Shown here piece by piece: positions 15,392 to 23,225 of a DNA stretch of 38,956 nucleotides. The stretch covers positions 1 through 38,956 of the forward strand of contig CATWQC010000017.1 in the NCBI GenBank assembly GCA_958352845.1, given 5' to 3'. Made by a program: the position numbers and the translations under genes. This DNA is from an uncultured Collinsella sp. Lineage in GTDB: Bacteria; Actinomycetota; Coriobacteriia; Coriobacteriales; Coriobacteriaceae. Numbering within the stretch: position 1 is the first letter of the stretch; every line of letters starts with the position of its first letter. The notes under the pieces are model-generated. The model saw only the letters and a program-made list of their open reading frames with translations, searched no databases and was not told the origin of the DNA.

Positions 15392-15420
15392 TTGACCGAG
15401 CGAAACAATGCTCGTACTAT
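15392..15420 (+). promoter_or_regulatory. metY promoter
   Basis: TTGACC (15392-15397), a 17-bp spacer and TACTAT (15415-15420). The spacer carries a GAGC-N8-GCTC dyad. The predicted start near 15427 gives a leader of about 178 nt before metY. Confidence 0.78.
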
Positions 15421-15475
15421 TCAAAACACACAAAGGCGGTAGGTAATTAAACCGACCACGGAACCGGGATGCGAA

Positions 15476-15549
15476 AGGAGGCCCGCATATGAAATGCTTA
15501 CCAAGACGAATGCCGGGCTCCTGTTTGCGCCCGTTGGCGTGATCAGGAG
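15476..15549 (+). promoter_or_regulatory. Candidate attenuator: two mutually exclusive hairpins in the metY leader
   Basis: Form 1 pairs AGGAGGCCCGCAT (15476-15488) with AATGCCGGGCTCCT (15509-15522), allowing single-base bulges, and masks the Shine-Dalgarno of the leader ORF. Form 2 pairs CTCCTG (15518-15523) with CAGGAG (15544-15549) around an inner GCGCC/GGCGT hairpin. Both need CTCCT, so only one can form. The switching point lies within and just after the leader ORF, as expected for translation-coupled control. No strong U-run follows directly. Confidence 0.5.
15489..15542 (+). CDS. Leader peptide (uORF) upstream of metY
   Basis: A 17-residue ORF, MKCLPRRMPGSCLRPLA, with an excellent ribosome binding site AAAGGAGG (15474-15481) 7 nt upstream and a TGA stop 62 nt before metY. 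Cysteine codons occupy positions 3 (TGC) and 12 (TGT), and the rare AGA codon occurs at position 6. It lies between the predicted metY transcription start and the metY gene, and overlaps two competing hairpins. Cysteine-responsive leader ORFs are known in mycobacteria, so a sulfur-sensing attenuator is plausible. The peptide itself is not one I recognise. Confidence 0.55.
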   Translation: MKCLPRRMPGSCLRPLA

Positions 15550-15604
15550 ACAGCGACTTACTTCTCTCTAATTTGTTTACTTTTGTTCGATCAAGGAGAT
15601 CATC

Positions 15605-16915
15605 ATGAGCCAGTTCATCAACAACCCCGAGCACACCTTTGGTTTCGATACCCTGCAGCTTCACGTTGGCCAGGAGAGCGCCGATCCCGCATCCGACTCC
15701 CGCGCCGTGCCTATCTACCAGACCACGAGCTATGTGTTCCGCAACTCCCAGCACGCCGCCGACCGCTTTGGTCTTGCCGATGCTGGTAACATCTACGGCC
15801 GTCTGACCAACTCCACCCAGGGCGTCTTCGAGGACCGTATCGCCGCACTCGAGGGTGGCGTGGCAGGTCTCGCCGTCGCCTCCGGTGCTGCTGCCATCAC
15901 CTATACCCTGCAGGCTCTTGCTCAGGCCGGTGACCATGTGGTTGCCCAGAAGACCATCTACGGTGGCTCCTACAACCTGCTGGAGCATACGCTCTCCCAG
16001 TTTGGCGTCGAGACCACGTTTGTCGACGCTCATAACCTGGACGAGGTCGAGGGCGCCATCAAGGACAACACCACGGTCATCTATCTCGAGACGCTCGGCA
16101 ACCCCAACTCCGACATCCCCAACATCGACGCCATCTCCGAGATCGCCAAGAAGCACGGTCTGCCGGTTGTCGTCGACAACACTTTCGGCACCCCGTATCT
16201 GTTCCGCCCGCTGGAGCATGGTGCCAACATCGTCGTCCACTCCGCAACCAAGTTCATCGGCGGCCACGGCACCTCGCTGGGCGGTGTGATCGTCGACGGC
16301 GGTAACTTCGATTGGAAGGCGAGCGGCAAGTATGAGCAGATCGCCGAGCCCAACCCCTCCTACCATGGCGTCTCGTTTGCCGAGGCTGCCGGTCCCGCCG
16401 CCTTCGCAACCTATGTCCGCGCCATCCTGCTGCGTGACGAGGGCGCCTGCATCAGCCCGTTCAACGCTTGGATCCTGCTCCAGGGCACCGAGACTCTGTC
16501 GCTGCGCGTTGACCGTCATGTCGAGAACACCAAGAAGGTCGTTGAGTTCCTGGCTGGTGATAGCCATGTCGCCAAGGTGAACCACCCGAGCCTGTCTGAG
16601 CACCCCGATCACGAGCTCTATCAGAAGTACTTCCCCAACGGCGGTGCCTCGATCTTTACCTTTGAGATTAAGGGTGGCCAGGAGGCAGCTTGGAAGTTCA
16701 TCGACCATCTGCAGGTCTTCTCGCTGCTCGCCAACGTGGCCGACGTCAAGTCGCTCGTCGTGCACCCGGCTACCACTACGCACTCCCAGCTCTCTGCCGA
16801 GGAGCTCGCCGAGCAGAACATCACGCCCTCCACGATCCGTCTTTCCATCGGTACCGAGAACGCCGAGGATATCATTTGGGATCTGAAGCAGGCCTTCGCC
16901 GCGCTGGACGAGTAA
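15605..16915 (+). CDS. metY: O-acetylhomoserine sulfhydrylase (aminocarboxypropyltransferase)
   Basis: A 436-residue PLP enzyme of the Cys/Met metabolism family that makes homocysteine from O-acetylhomoserine and sulfide. The Schiff-base lysine is K216 (HSATKFIGGHG), the cofactor aspartate is D191 (VVVDNTF), and YGRLTNST near residue 64 contributes to the active site. The length and the ~50-residue insert after the lysine, ending in NPSYHG, are typical of MetY rather than MetB or MetC. AAGGAG lies 6 nt before ATG 15605. The 178-nt leader holds a leader ORF and competing hairpins, and a LysR regulator diverges upstream. Confidence 0.94.
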   Translation: MSQFINNPEHTFGFDTLQLHVGQESADPASDSRAVPIYQTTSYVFRNSQHAADRFGLADAGNIYGRLTNSTQGVFEDRIAALEGGVAGLAVASGAAAITYTLQALAQAGDHVVAQKTIYGGSYNLLEHTLSQFGVETTFVDAHNLDEVEGAIKDNTTVIYLETLGNPNSDIPNIDAISEIAKKHGLPVVVDNTFGTPYLFRPLEHGANIVVHSATKFIGGHGTSLGGVIVDGGNFDWKASGKYEQIAEPNPSYHGVSFAEAAGPAAFATYVRAILLRDEGACISPFNAWILLQGTETLSLRVDRHVENTKKVVEFLAGDSHVAKVNHPSLSEHPDHELYQKYFPNGGASIFTFEIKGGQEAAWKFIDHLQVFSLLANVADVKSLVVHPATTTHSQLSAEELAEQNITPSTIRLSIGTENAEDIIWDLKQAFAALDE

Positions 16916-16975
16916 GGCGACTTGTGCAAGGACCCCTTGCGACTCGATAGGTATAACTGCATAAAATGCCTGCTC

Positions 16976-17016
16976 AAGGCGCCTGTGCGAACAATGGTTG
17001 CACAGGCGCCTTTTTT
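16976..17016 (+). terminator. metY rho-independent terminator
   Basis: Perfect 13-bp stem AAGGCGCCTGTGC (16976-16988)/GCACAGGCGCCTT (17000-17012) with an 11-nt loop, running into six T's. Confidence 0.93.
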
Positions 17017-17227
17017 GCATAGAGCGGGTGCAAAAACAGGGTTTTTGGCATGCTTTATGCAATCGAGATATGGAAAACTCCTGTTAAGAGGATGTGAGTT
17101 TTACGCAATTGACGTGCGCCTTTTGAGTAAAACCGCAGGTCGCGATTTGCTCGGGGTACTATGCAGCGCGATCGAATCACACGCAGCTCAAACGCAGCAA
17201 AAACGCACTACGGAGGTTTCTAGCTAC

Positions 17228-18001
17228 ATGAGGATCGATTCACGAAAACCGAAAGCCGCCGCCCTTTCCGCCGCTCTGACCGTGGCACTTTTGGCGGGCG
17301 CCGGTGCAACCGATGCCCACGCGGCAACACTATCCGATACGGTTGGACCTACGCCGTCCGAGGCGACGCTGGTGCAGCCCGTTGACTATCGCGGCGATGG
17401 TTATGGTTCCATGCAGGAGTGGAACGCCTCGATGGAGGCCAAGCGCGATTCCCTTGAGATGCGCGCTCAGATCATTATGAATATGTATGGCGACTATGCT
17501 ACCGATGACGAGCGTGCTGTGCTGCAGGGTTGCATCGACGGTGCGGGTAGCCTGTTGACGATGGGGGAGGTCGACGCCAAGTCGACCGAGCTCGATGAGC
17601 TGCGCGCTGCGCTTGAGGATGCCAAGCGCGAAGCGCTCGAGGCTGCCGCCGAGGCGGAGGCTGCCGAGGCCGCCCAGGCTTCGTACTACAACGCCGGTTA
17701 CACTCCGTCTTACGCGTCTGCCGCGTCCTACGCGAACGGATCGGGCCTGACGCGCTCTGCGGGTGTCAATAACTACAACGGGCGCCGCGAGACCTATTAC
17801 AGCAGCAATGTGCTTTATCACTATCGCACGGGCGAATGGACTCAGGATTCTGAGGGCTTCTGGCGCGATTCCGACGGCTATTACGTTGTTGCCGCGGGCG
17901 ATATGGCCCAGGGCTCGACCTTTACGGGCTCCAAGGGTGATTGCAAGGTCTATGACTCCGGCTGCGCTGCCGGAACCACCGATTACTACACCGGTTGGTA
18001 A
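17228..18001 (+). CDS. Secreted protein with coiled coil and 3D-like C-terminal domain
   Basis: A 257-residue exported protein of unknown function. A Sec signal peptide covers about residues 1-33 (hydrophobic AALSAALTVALLAGAG, then ATDAHA). Residues 110-150 are Ala/Glu-rich and probably helical or coiled-coil (ALEDAKREALEAAAEAEAAE), followed by a Tyr/Ser/Asn-rich linker. The C-terminal ~60 residues, with two WxxDSxGxW/YY-like segments and CKVYDSGCAAGTTDYYTGW at the end, resemble the 3D (double-psi barrel) domain of cell-wall proteins. The domain assignment is tentative. GGAGG lies 11 nt upstream. The upstream 215 nt hold no clear promoter. Confidence 0.8.
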   Translation: MRIDSRKPKAAALSAALTVALLAGAGATDAHAATLSDTVGPTPSEATLVQPVDYRGDGYGSMQEWNASMEAKRDSLEMRAQIIMNMYGDYATDDERAVLQGCIDGAGSLLTMGEVDAKSTELDELRAALEDAKREALEAAAEAEAAEAAQASYYNAGYTPSYASAASYANGSGLTRSAGVNNYNGRRETYYSSNVLYHYRTGEWTQDSEGFWRDSDGYYVVAAGDMAQGSTFTGSKGDCKVYDSGCAAGTTDYYTGW

Positions 18002-18187
18002 TTTTTCTGCATCACGGATATTTGGCGGACGGGCGTCTTTACCGAGCTTTAGGGCAACGTAAGGACGTCCGTTCTATGTATGCGTTTGAGTTAACAGAGC
18101 CCTTACCGTGGCGGTACGCTGGGCGTATGGATGCGGGGCACACTGGTTCTTGAGAAATAAGGTCTTTCTCTTGGAGGAAGTGGTCTT

Positions 18188-18394
18188 GTGAATGCTCGAG
18201 ATATTGCCGTTGCCGCCGTCGCGTTGATGCTTGGCTGCCTTGGTCCCACGGCCGCGCTCGTCGCGGGCATGCAGGGGACATGCGGGGCTGCTCCTATCGT
18301 GGTCGGCGCGCTGATCGCGGCCGCGCTGCTGGGAAGCGCAGGCGTGGTTCTTTGCCGCGACGATGAGGACGAGGTGCCGGGGTCGCAACGCTAA
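18188..18394 (+). CDS. Small two-helix membrane protein
   Basis: A 68-residue protein with two hydrophobic segments (about residues 6-27 and 36-56) separated by a short loop, ending in a charged tail RDDEDEVPGSQR. Function unknown. The GTG start at 18188 is supported by GGAGGAAG (18173-18180) 7 nt upstream. A strong terminator follows. No family is recognised. Confidence 0.65.
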   Translation: MNARDIAVAAVALMLGCLGPTAALVAGMQGTCGAAPIVVGALIAAALLGSAGVVLCRDDEDEVPGSQR

Positions 18395-18435
18395 CTGTTG
18401 TGAGATCGGCCGCCGGTCATAGACGAAGATGAAGG

Positions 18436-18470
18436 CCGCCGCAGGGGAAAGGTTCCCTTGCGGCGGTTTT
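18436..18470 (+). terminator. Rho-independent terminator after small membrane protein
   Basis: 14-bp stem from CCGCCGCA (18436-18443) to TGCGGCGG (18459-18466), containing one G-U pair, with a 3-nt loop and TTTT. It separates the plus-strand genes from the converging panE. Confidence 0.9.
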
Positions 18471-18503
18471 GCTGTTAAGGCTGTTGAATGCGGCGCGTCG
18501 GCG

Positions 18504-19418
18504 CTACCAGCTTTTCTCGATATCGCGGATGCGCCGATAGAGCCACTCGTTTTGCGGTGCCTGGATATCGTGTTTGGCTGCGAGGCGGCAGATGGTGCCC
18601 GCGAACTCATCAACCTCGGTTTTGCGCCTTGCGATGCGGTCTTGAGCCATCGAGGGCATACCGGCGGGGTCGATTCCCTCGATGAGGTGCACCATTTGCG
18701 TCAGGTCTGCCTCGGTCAGTTCAACGCCCTCGGCGTTGGCGACCGCAAGCGTTTCGCGCATGGCGGAAACAAAGCAGCGACGCTGCTCGGAGCCCGGCTC
18801 CGTGGCGCTTCCGTAGGTCCCGCCGTAGGCCATGCAGGTCTGGTTGATGCCGTCGTTGAGCATGAGTTTGGCCCACATGCGGTGGGCGATGTCGTCCTCG
18901 ACGGTATGGGCGATGCCGCAGCGCGTATAGAGCTCGTCGATTGCGGTGATGGTTGCGGGGTTCGTGCCGGCCGCCGCGCCAAAGCGGATTTCGCCCGCAT
19001 TGGTAAAGGTGAGCGCGCCGTTGAGAAACACGGCGTCCATGCCCTGGCAGATACCAAGAACGGTATGCTCCCAGCCAAAGCGTTCGGCAATCTTTTGCTC
19101 GCTCGTAATGCCGTTGCACAGCGAGGCGATGAGCGTGTTGGGTCCCACGACGCGCTCCATAGTCTTGAGTGCTTGGTCGAGACCGGTGGTCTTGACTGTC
19201 AGGATGACCAGATCGGCGGGCGTCGCCTCGCTGGCACGGACGGACGTGAGATCGCAGGGCTTGCCGTTGACGGTGAGCGCGTCGTTCGCGTGACGCTCAA
19301 AACGGGTGTCATCCATAACGTATTCGACGGCGTCATTGCCGAGGGCCTTGGCAATCATGCTGCCGTAGAGCAGTCCGACGCCGCCCTTGCCGATAAAGGC
19401 GACCTTGTTGATCTGCAT
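18504..19418 (-). CDS. panE: 2-dehydropantoate 2-reductase (ketopantoate reductase)
   Basis: A 304-residue NADPH-dependent reductase of pantothenate/CoA synthesis, converting ketopantoate to pantoate. The Rossmann glycine motif is VAFIGKGGVGLLYG at the N-terminus. The catalytic lysine is in RMWAKLMLNDGINQ, with the conserved asparagine in the same segment. I chose ATG 19418, since GGGGAG then lies 9 nt upstream; the ATG at 19427 would have no spacing. Other pan genes are not nearby, so the paralogue family (ApbA/PanE) leaves some doubt about substrate. Confidence 0.87.
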   Translation of the reverse strand: MQINKVAFIGKGGVGLLYGSMIAKALGNDAVEYVMDDTRFERHANDALTVNGKPCDLTSVRASEATPADLVILTVKTTGLDQALKTMERVVGPNTLIASLCNGITSEQKIAERFGWEHTVLGICQGMDAVFLNGALTFTNAGEIRFGAAAGTNPATITAIDELYTRCGIAHTVEDDIAHRMWAKLMLNDGINQTCMAYGGTYGSATEPGSEQRRCFVSAMRETLAVANAEGVELTEADLTQMVHLIEGIDPAGMPSMAQDRIARRKTEVDEFAGTICRLAAKHDIQAPQNEWLYRRIRDIEKSW

Positions 19419-19440
19419 GTGAATCATCTCCCCATGTAAA

Positions 19441-19463
19441 AGGCGCCCGCGTAAGGGGCGCCT
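19441..19463 (-). terminator. Hairpin in the panE leader
   Basis: AGGCGCCC (19441-19448)/GGGCGCCT (19456-19463) forms an 8-bp stem. On the minus strand it is followed by TTTT, 8 nt before the panE Shine-Dalgarno. A TACAAT -10-like box lies just upstream on the same strand, so this hairpin would sit at the start of the panE mRNA. Confidence 0.6.
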
Positions 19464-19744
19464 GATGGATTGTATGCTGCCAGGGTGATTGGTGGGTGCG
19501 CGGGGCGGCTGTTATGAAAAAGAAACTATTGCGCTGTGCGCTTATGCCGCGGGGCAGACCGCAAAGACATGCGCGTGGTGATGCCCGGCTCCTTTCATTG
19601 GGCTTTTTGCTGATGTTAAAGCGGTGCCGTGACGGCTCGATTTCTGCTGCGTTACGATACGTTCTCGATTGCGATTCCACGATGTTTCGGCTGCGTGACC
19701 ATTGTGTTTCGCTTGCCGGGGCGCTGATGGCGAAGGGAGGGGCC
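19464..19744. other. Divergent intergenic region, panE / aldo-keto reductase
   Basis: No gene is supported here. The frame of the downstream reductase is open back to 19496, but those residues are Arg/Leu-rich without homology and lack a ribosome binding site. The region probably holds the promoters of both divergent genes; I see only a TACAAT box for panE (minus strand, about 19470) and no convincing plus-strand pair. Confidence 0.5.
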
Positions 19745-20935
19745 GTGCAATACCGTGTTGACCCCAAAAGTGGTAACCGAATATCCGCTCTGGGTCTGGG
19801 CTGCATGAGGTTTCCCGGTGCGCCGGGACGTCCGGATGCGAAGACAGCCGATGCCATCATTTCCCGTGCGGTGGAGCAGGGGATTAACTACCTGGACACG
19901 GCCTATCTCTATCCCGGCAACGAGGCGTGCGTGGGTGCGTCGCTTGAGCGCCTGGGCTTGCGCGACCAGGTTTTGCTCGCAACCAAGCTGCCGCATGCTT
20001 CGTGCAAATGCGCGGAGGATTTCGACCGGTTCTTCGACGAGCAACTGCGCCGCCTACGGACTGACCATATCGACTATTACCTCATGCACAACATTACCTC
20101 GCCCGCCCAGTGGGAACGTGTGGTGGCGTTGGGCATCGAGGACTGGATCGCGCAGCAAAAGGCTGCAGGGCGTATTCGTCAGATAGGCTTTTCGTACCAC
20201 GGCAGCGCGGCGGACTTCCTTACGATGCTCGATGCGTATGAGTGGGACTTTTGCCAGATCCAGTACAACTACGCTGGAGAACGATATCAGGCGGGAACGG
20301 CGGGGCTCATGGCCGCCGCCGAGCGAGGTCTCGCGGTGTTTGTGATGGAGCCGCTTTTGGGCGGACGCTTGGCAGGCAAATTGCCTCCGCGGGCGCGCGC
20401 TGTTCTCGATGGTGCATGCGATCGGCATTTGCATACGCCTGCCGCTTGGGGGCTCTCGTGGGTGTGGAATCATCCCCAGGTGACCATGTTGCTTTCGGGT
20501 ATGACCGATACCACGCAGGTGGACGAGAATTCGTCACTGGCAGACCTCGCGTTGCCGAATTCGATGACGGCCAACCAGCTCGACACGATTGCGCGCGTGT
20601 TGATGGAGTTTGAGAAATCGAACCGTGTGCCCTGCACGGGATGCGGCTATTGCATGCCGTGCCCTAAAGGCATCAATATCCCTGGATGTTTTGCCGCCTA
20701 CAACGCAAGCTATGCGCACAGCTGGTTTACGGGGCTGTCTCAATACTTTACGGCGAGCGCGGTGCGCACAAGCGAGCCCAAGTTGGTGAGCAATTGCGTC
20801 AAATGCGGCAAATGCGCGCGGCACTGCCCGCAGCACATCGATATTCCCGAGCGTCTCGACGATGTGCGCCGACGTTTCCAGCCTGGTCCCGTGACGGCGG
20901 TGCTTAAGGCCTTCGGCAAAACGCGCTCCTCATGA
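19745..20935 (+). CDS. Aldo/keto reductase with C-terminal ferredoxin-like domain
   Basis: A 396-residue cytoplasmic oxidoreductase. The TIM-barrel aldo/keto reductase domain carries the tetrad D51, Y55, K81 and H115. It is followed by two [4Fe-4S] motifs, CTGCGYCMPCPKG and CVKCGKCARHCPQ, near the C-terminus. This arrangement is common in strict anaerobes and suggests electron input through clusters; the substrate is unknown. The GTG start at 19745 is chosen because AAGGGAGG lies 4 nt upstream and family members start MQYRVD. A 63-nt palindrome follows 12 nt after the stop. Confidence 0.92.
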   Translation: MQYRVDPKSGNRISALGLGCMRFPGAPGRPDAKTADAIISRAVEQGINYLDTAYLYPGNEACVGASLERLGLRDQVLLATKLPHASCKCAEDFDRFFDEQLRRLRTDHIDYYLMHNITSPAQWERVVALGIEDWIAQQKAAGRIRQIGFSYHGSAADFLTMLDAYEWDFCQIQYNYAGERYQAGTAGLMAAAERGLAVFVMEPLLGGRLAGKLPPRARAVLDGACDRHLHTPAAWGLSWVWNHPQVTMLLSGMTDTTQVDENSSLADLALPNSMTANQLDTIARVLMEFEKSNRVPCTGCGYCMPCPKGINIPGCFAAYNASYAHSWFTGLSQYFTASAVRTSEPKLVSNCVKCGKCARHCPQHIDIPERLDDVRRRFQPGPVTAVLKAFGKTRSS

Positions 20936-20947
20936 CCCTTTTATAAC

Positions 20948-21010
20948 TTGCGGTGGAATAGTTCCTGTTTGCGGCAGAATAGGGGCCAAACAGGAACTAT
21001 TTCACCGCAA
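20948..21010 (+). repeat. 63-nt palindromic element, copy A
   Basis: Two 24-nt arms (20948-20971 and 20987-21010) pair fully with one G-U and a 15-nt loop. The outer 13 nt (TTGCGGTGGAATA, with TATTTCACCGCAA opposite), the flank CCCTTTTATAAC before it and CTGA after it are shared with copy B at 22129. The inner arm sequence differs but stays paired. It ends just before the Shine-Dalgarno of the next gene. Confidence 0.9.
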
Positions 21011-21025
21011 CTGAAGGGGGCTGTC

Positions 21026-22045
21026 GTGGGTCATCGAGATTCATGTGATGATTTGCGTGAGGTTCGTTGGGGCGTTTTGGGCGCCGGGCACATTTCGCAT
21101 CGATTTGCATCGTCGCTCAAGGAGGTGGACGGGGCACGGCTTGTGGCTGCGGCCGGCCGCACTCCTGCACATGTCGAGGAATTTTGCCGAGCGTTTTCGA
21201 TCGATGCTGCGCATGGCCATGCCTCGGTCGACAATAACGGCGACGCGGCTTATGGCGCGCTGATTGCCGACCCCGATGTCGACGCAATCTACTTGGCTCT
21301 TCCGCATGGCATGCATACGCGTTGGGCCTGTCGCGCGCTGCGCGCCGGAAAGGCCGTGCTGTGCGAAAAGCCGGCCGTTTTGAGTGAGGAAGAGGCTCTC
21401 TCGATTGCCTCCATCTCTCGCGAGCGCGGCGTGCTGTTTATGGAGGCGATGAAGAATCGGTTTTGCCCGATGCGCACTCGCGTGAAGGACTTGCTTGCGT
21501 CGGGTGAGCTTGGCCGTATTGTCTCGATTGAAAGCGTGCAAAAGCTCGATTACGGCGAGTCTCCTTCGGGCTATCTGCTTGATCCGTTGCAGGGCGGCTG
21601 TCTATATGACATGGGCTGCTATGCGGTTGGTTGGTTTGAGGATTTGCTCGCGGGCGCGTGCGAGGTTTCGTCCCGTGAAGTTCGCTGGCGTGACGTATCG
21701 GGCGGTCGCGTCGATTGGGCCGACGAGATCCATATGAGCGTCGGCGGTATACCCATTCATATGGTGTGCGACGGCAAAGCAACATATGAAAGCCGCTTAA
21801 CGATTGCCTGTGAGCGGGGTTCGTTGGAAATCGAGCGTCTCCATCGCCCCGAGCTCGCCCATGTGAAGTACTCCGACGGGCGAACGCTCGAAATAAATGC
21901 CCCGTTTGAGGTCGATGATTTCTACGGCGAAATCCAGCATGCGACGCAGCTCATTCAGGCGGGGAAACTCGAAAGCCCCATCATGTCCCTAGCCGCCACG
22001 CAGCGCTGCGCGCACATCATCGATGCAATCCGTCTAGCCCTCTAG
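21026..22045 (+). CDS. Gfo/Idh/MocA-family oxidoreductase
   Basis: A 339-residue NAD(P)-dependent dehydrogenase. The N-terminal Rossmann fold has WGVLGAGHIS (GxGxxx) and the family motif CEKPAVLS near residue 120. The C-terminal domain resembles dihydrodiol/glucose-fructose type members (GGCLYDMGCYAVGWFEDLL). Substrate unknown. The GTG start at 21026 has GAAGGGGG 5 nt upstream. The gene lies between two copies of one palindrome. It is only distantly similar to the other Gfo/Idh protein in this window. Confidence 0.87.
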   Translation: MGHRDSCDDLREVRWGVLGAGHISHRFASSLKEVDGARLVAAAGRTPAHVEEFCRAFSIDAAHGHASVDNNGDAAYGALIADPDVDAIYLALPHGMHTRWACRALRAGKAVLCEKPAVLSEEEALSIASISRERGVLFMEAMKNRFCPMRTRVKDLLASGELGRIVSIESVQKLDYGESPSGYLLDPLQGGCLYDMGCYAVGWFEDLLAGACEVSSREVRWRDVSGGRVDWADEIHMSVGGIPIHMVCDGKATYESRLTIACERGSLEIERLHRPELAHVKYSDGRTLEINAPFEVDDFYGEIQHATQLIQAGKLESPIMSLAATQRCAHIIDAIRLAL

Positions 22046-22128
22046 GACTTGGCGCTGACGCGTAGGGGATCATGACGCCGGCGCCCGTGGTGCCTGGCGG
22101 CCCACATCTCTGATGCCCCTTTTATAAC

Positions 22129-22191
22129 TTGCGGTGGAATACGGTCTGTTTGCGCCAAAATAAGGCACCAATAGACCGTATTTCACCGCAA
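22129..22191 (+). repeat. 63-nt palindromic element, copy B
   Basis: Arms 22129-22152 and 22168-22191, again 24 nt with a 15-nt loop, two G-U pairs and one mismatch. The outer arms match copy A exactly. The inner arm is ACGGTCTG here versus AGTTCCTG in copy A, with matching changes on the other side. The loops align as CGNCANAATANGG. It lies just upstream of the nfo ribosome binding site. Confidence 0.9.
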
Positions 22192-22211
22192 CTGATGAGG
22201 GGGAGTTGGAG

Positions 22212-23078
22212 ATGCTGACGATCGGGTGCCATCTTTCGACGACGAAGGGCTATCGGGCGATGGGGGAGACGGCGTTGTCCATTGGCGCCAATACCTTTGC
22301 GTTCTTTACGCGCAACCCGCGCGGTGGCAAGGCAAAAGACCTTGACATGGATGACGTGGCGGCCCTGCGCGAGCTTATGGAGCAAAACGACTTTGGCCCG
22401 CTCGTGGCTCATGCCCCGTATACCTATAACCCCTGCTCCGCTAAGGAGCGGGCGCGCGAGTTTGCCCTGGAGGCCATGGCCGAGGATTTGCAGCGCATGG
22501 AAGCGCTGCCCGGCAACTACTACAATTTTCATCCCGGTGCGCATGTGGGACAGGGGGCAGACGTCGGCATTCAGATGATTGTCGACACGCTGTGCCAGGT
22601 GATGTTTGAGGGACAGCAGACGACGGTATTGCTTGAGACCATGGCAGGCAAGGGCACCGAGGTGGGCCGTAGCTTTGAAGAACTGGCGTGCATTATCGAG
22701 GGCGTTGCCGCCAAGTGCCCAGAGCTGTCCGATAAGCTGGGCGTTTGTTTGGACACCTGCCATGTGAGCGATGCCGGCTACGACATCATCCATGATCTGG
22801 ACGGCGTACTCGACGAGTTCGACCGCGTGGTGGGTATCGATCGCTTGCATGCCGTACACATCAACGATTCGAAGAACCCTTGTGGCGCCCATAAAGATCG
22901 TCACGAGTGCATCGGCAAGGGATACCTTGGCAGCGAGGAATTTGGTGGCGGTATGCAGGTTATGCAGAATATTGTATCGAATGGCCGTTTGTGTTCGCTG
23001 CCGTTTATTTTGGAGACTCCGAACGAACTTGCAGGTTATGCAGCTGAAATTAGATTATTAAGGTCATTGCAGCAGTAA
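22212..23078 (+). CDS. nfo: Endonuclease IV (AP endonuclease)
   Basis: A 288-residue zinc enzyme that cleaves DNA 5' to abasic sites in base excision repair. Metal-site motifs are present in order: GCHLSTTKG at the start, HAPYTYN, NFHPGAH, LLETMAGKG, CLDTCHVSDAGYD, HINDSKNPCGAHKDRHECIGKG and FILETP. ATG 22212 has GAGGGGGAG 6 nt upstream; the TTG at 22206 would leave no spacing. Palindrome copy B lies in its 5' region. Single gene. Confidence 0.96.
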   Translation: MLTIGCHLSTTKGYRAMGETALSIGANTFAFFTRNPRGGKAKDLDMDDVAALRELMEQNDFGPLVAHAPYTYNPCSAKERAREFALEAMAEDLQRMEALPGNYYNFHPGAHVGQGADVGIQMIVDTLCQVMFEGQQTTVLLETMAGKGTEVGRSFEELACIIEGVAAKCPELSDKLGVCLDTCHVSDAGYDIIHDLDGVLDEFDRVVGIDRLHAVHINDSKNPCGAHKDRHECIGKGYLGSEEFGGGMQVMQNIVSNGRLCSLPFILETPNELAGYAAEIRLLRSLQQ

Positions 23079-23139
23079 TGACTGTCACAAAGTAGAGTAT
23101 TCCATTCACGTTATGGGTTTGTTTCAATCAGTTTTCTCA

Positions 23140-23168
23140 TTGCAGATTCGTAATTCCAGGTGCATAAT
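23140..23168 (+). promoter_or_regulatory. Promoter of the amino-acid ABC transporter
   Basis: TTGCAG (23140-23145), 17 bp, CATAAT (23163-23168). The leader to the binding-protein start is about 50 nt. Confidence 0.6.
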
Positions 23169-23225
23169 AGCCAACAGTTTTTGCAGGCCTCTGAATCAAA
23201 CGAGGTCACCGGAAGGAGACTGATT

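Noticed and set aside
15440..15550. S-box (SAM-I) riboswitch in the metY leader
   Set aside because: Short words (GGCCC..TATGAAA, TGCC..TCC) recall it, but the P1 helix, GCAACC and GGTGCCAAWTCC cores cannot be placed together. The leader ORF explains the region better.
15356..17062. 568-codon minus-strand frame across metY
   Set aside because: Antisense shadow of a strongly expressed gene; it has no ribosome binding site or homology and spans two terminators and a promoter.
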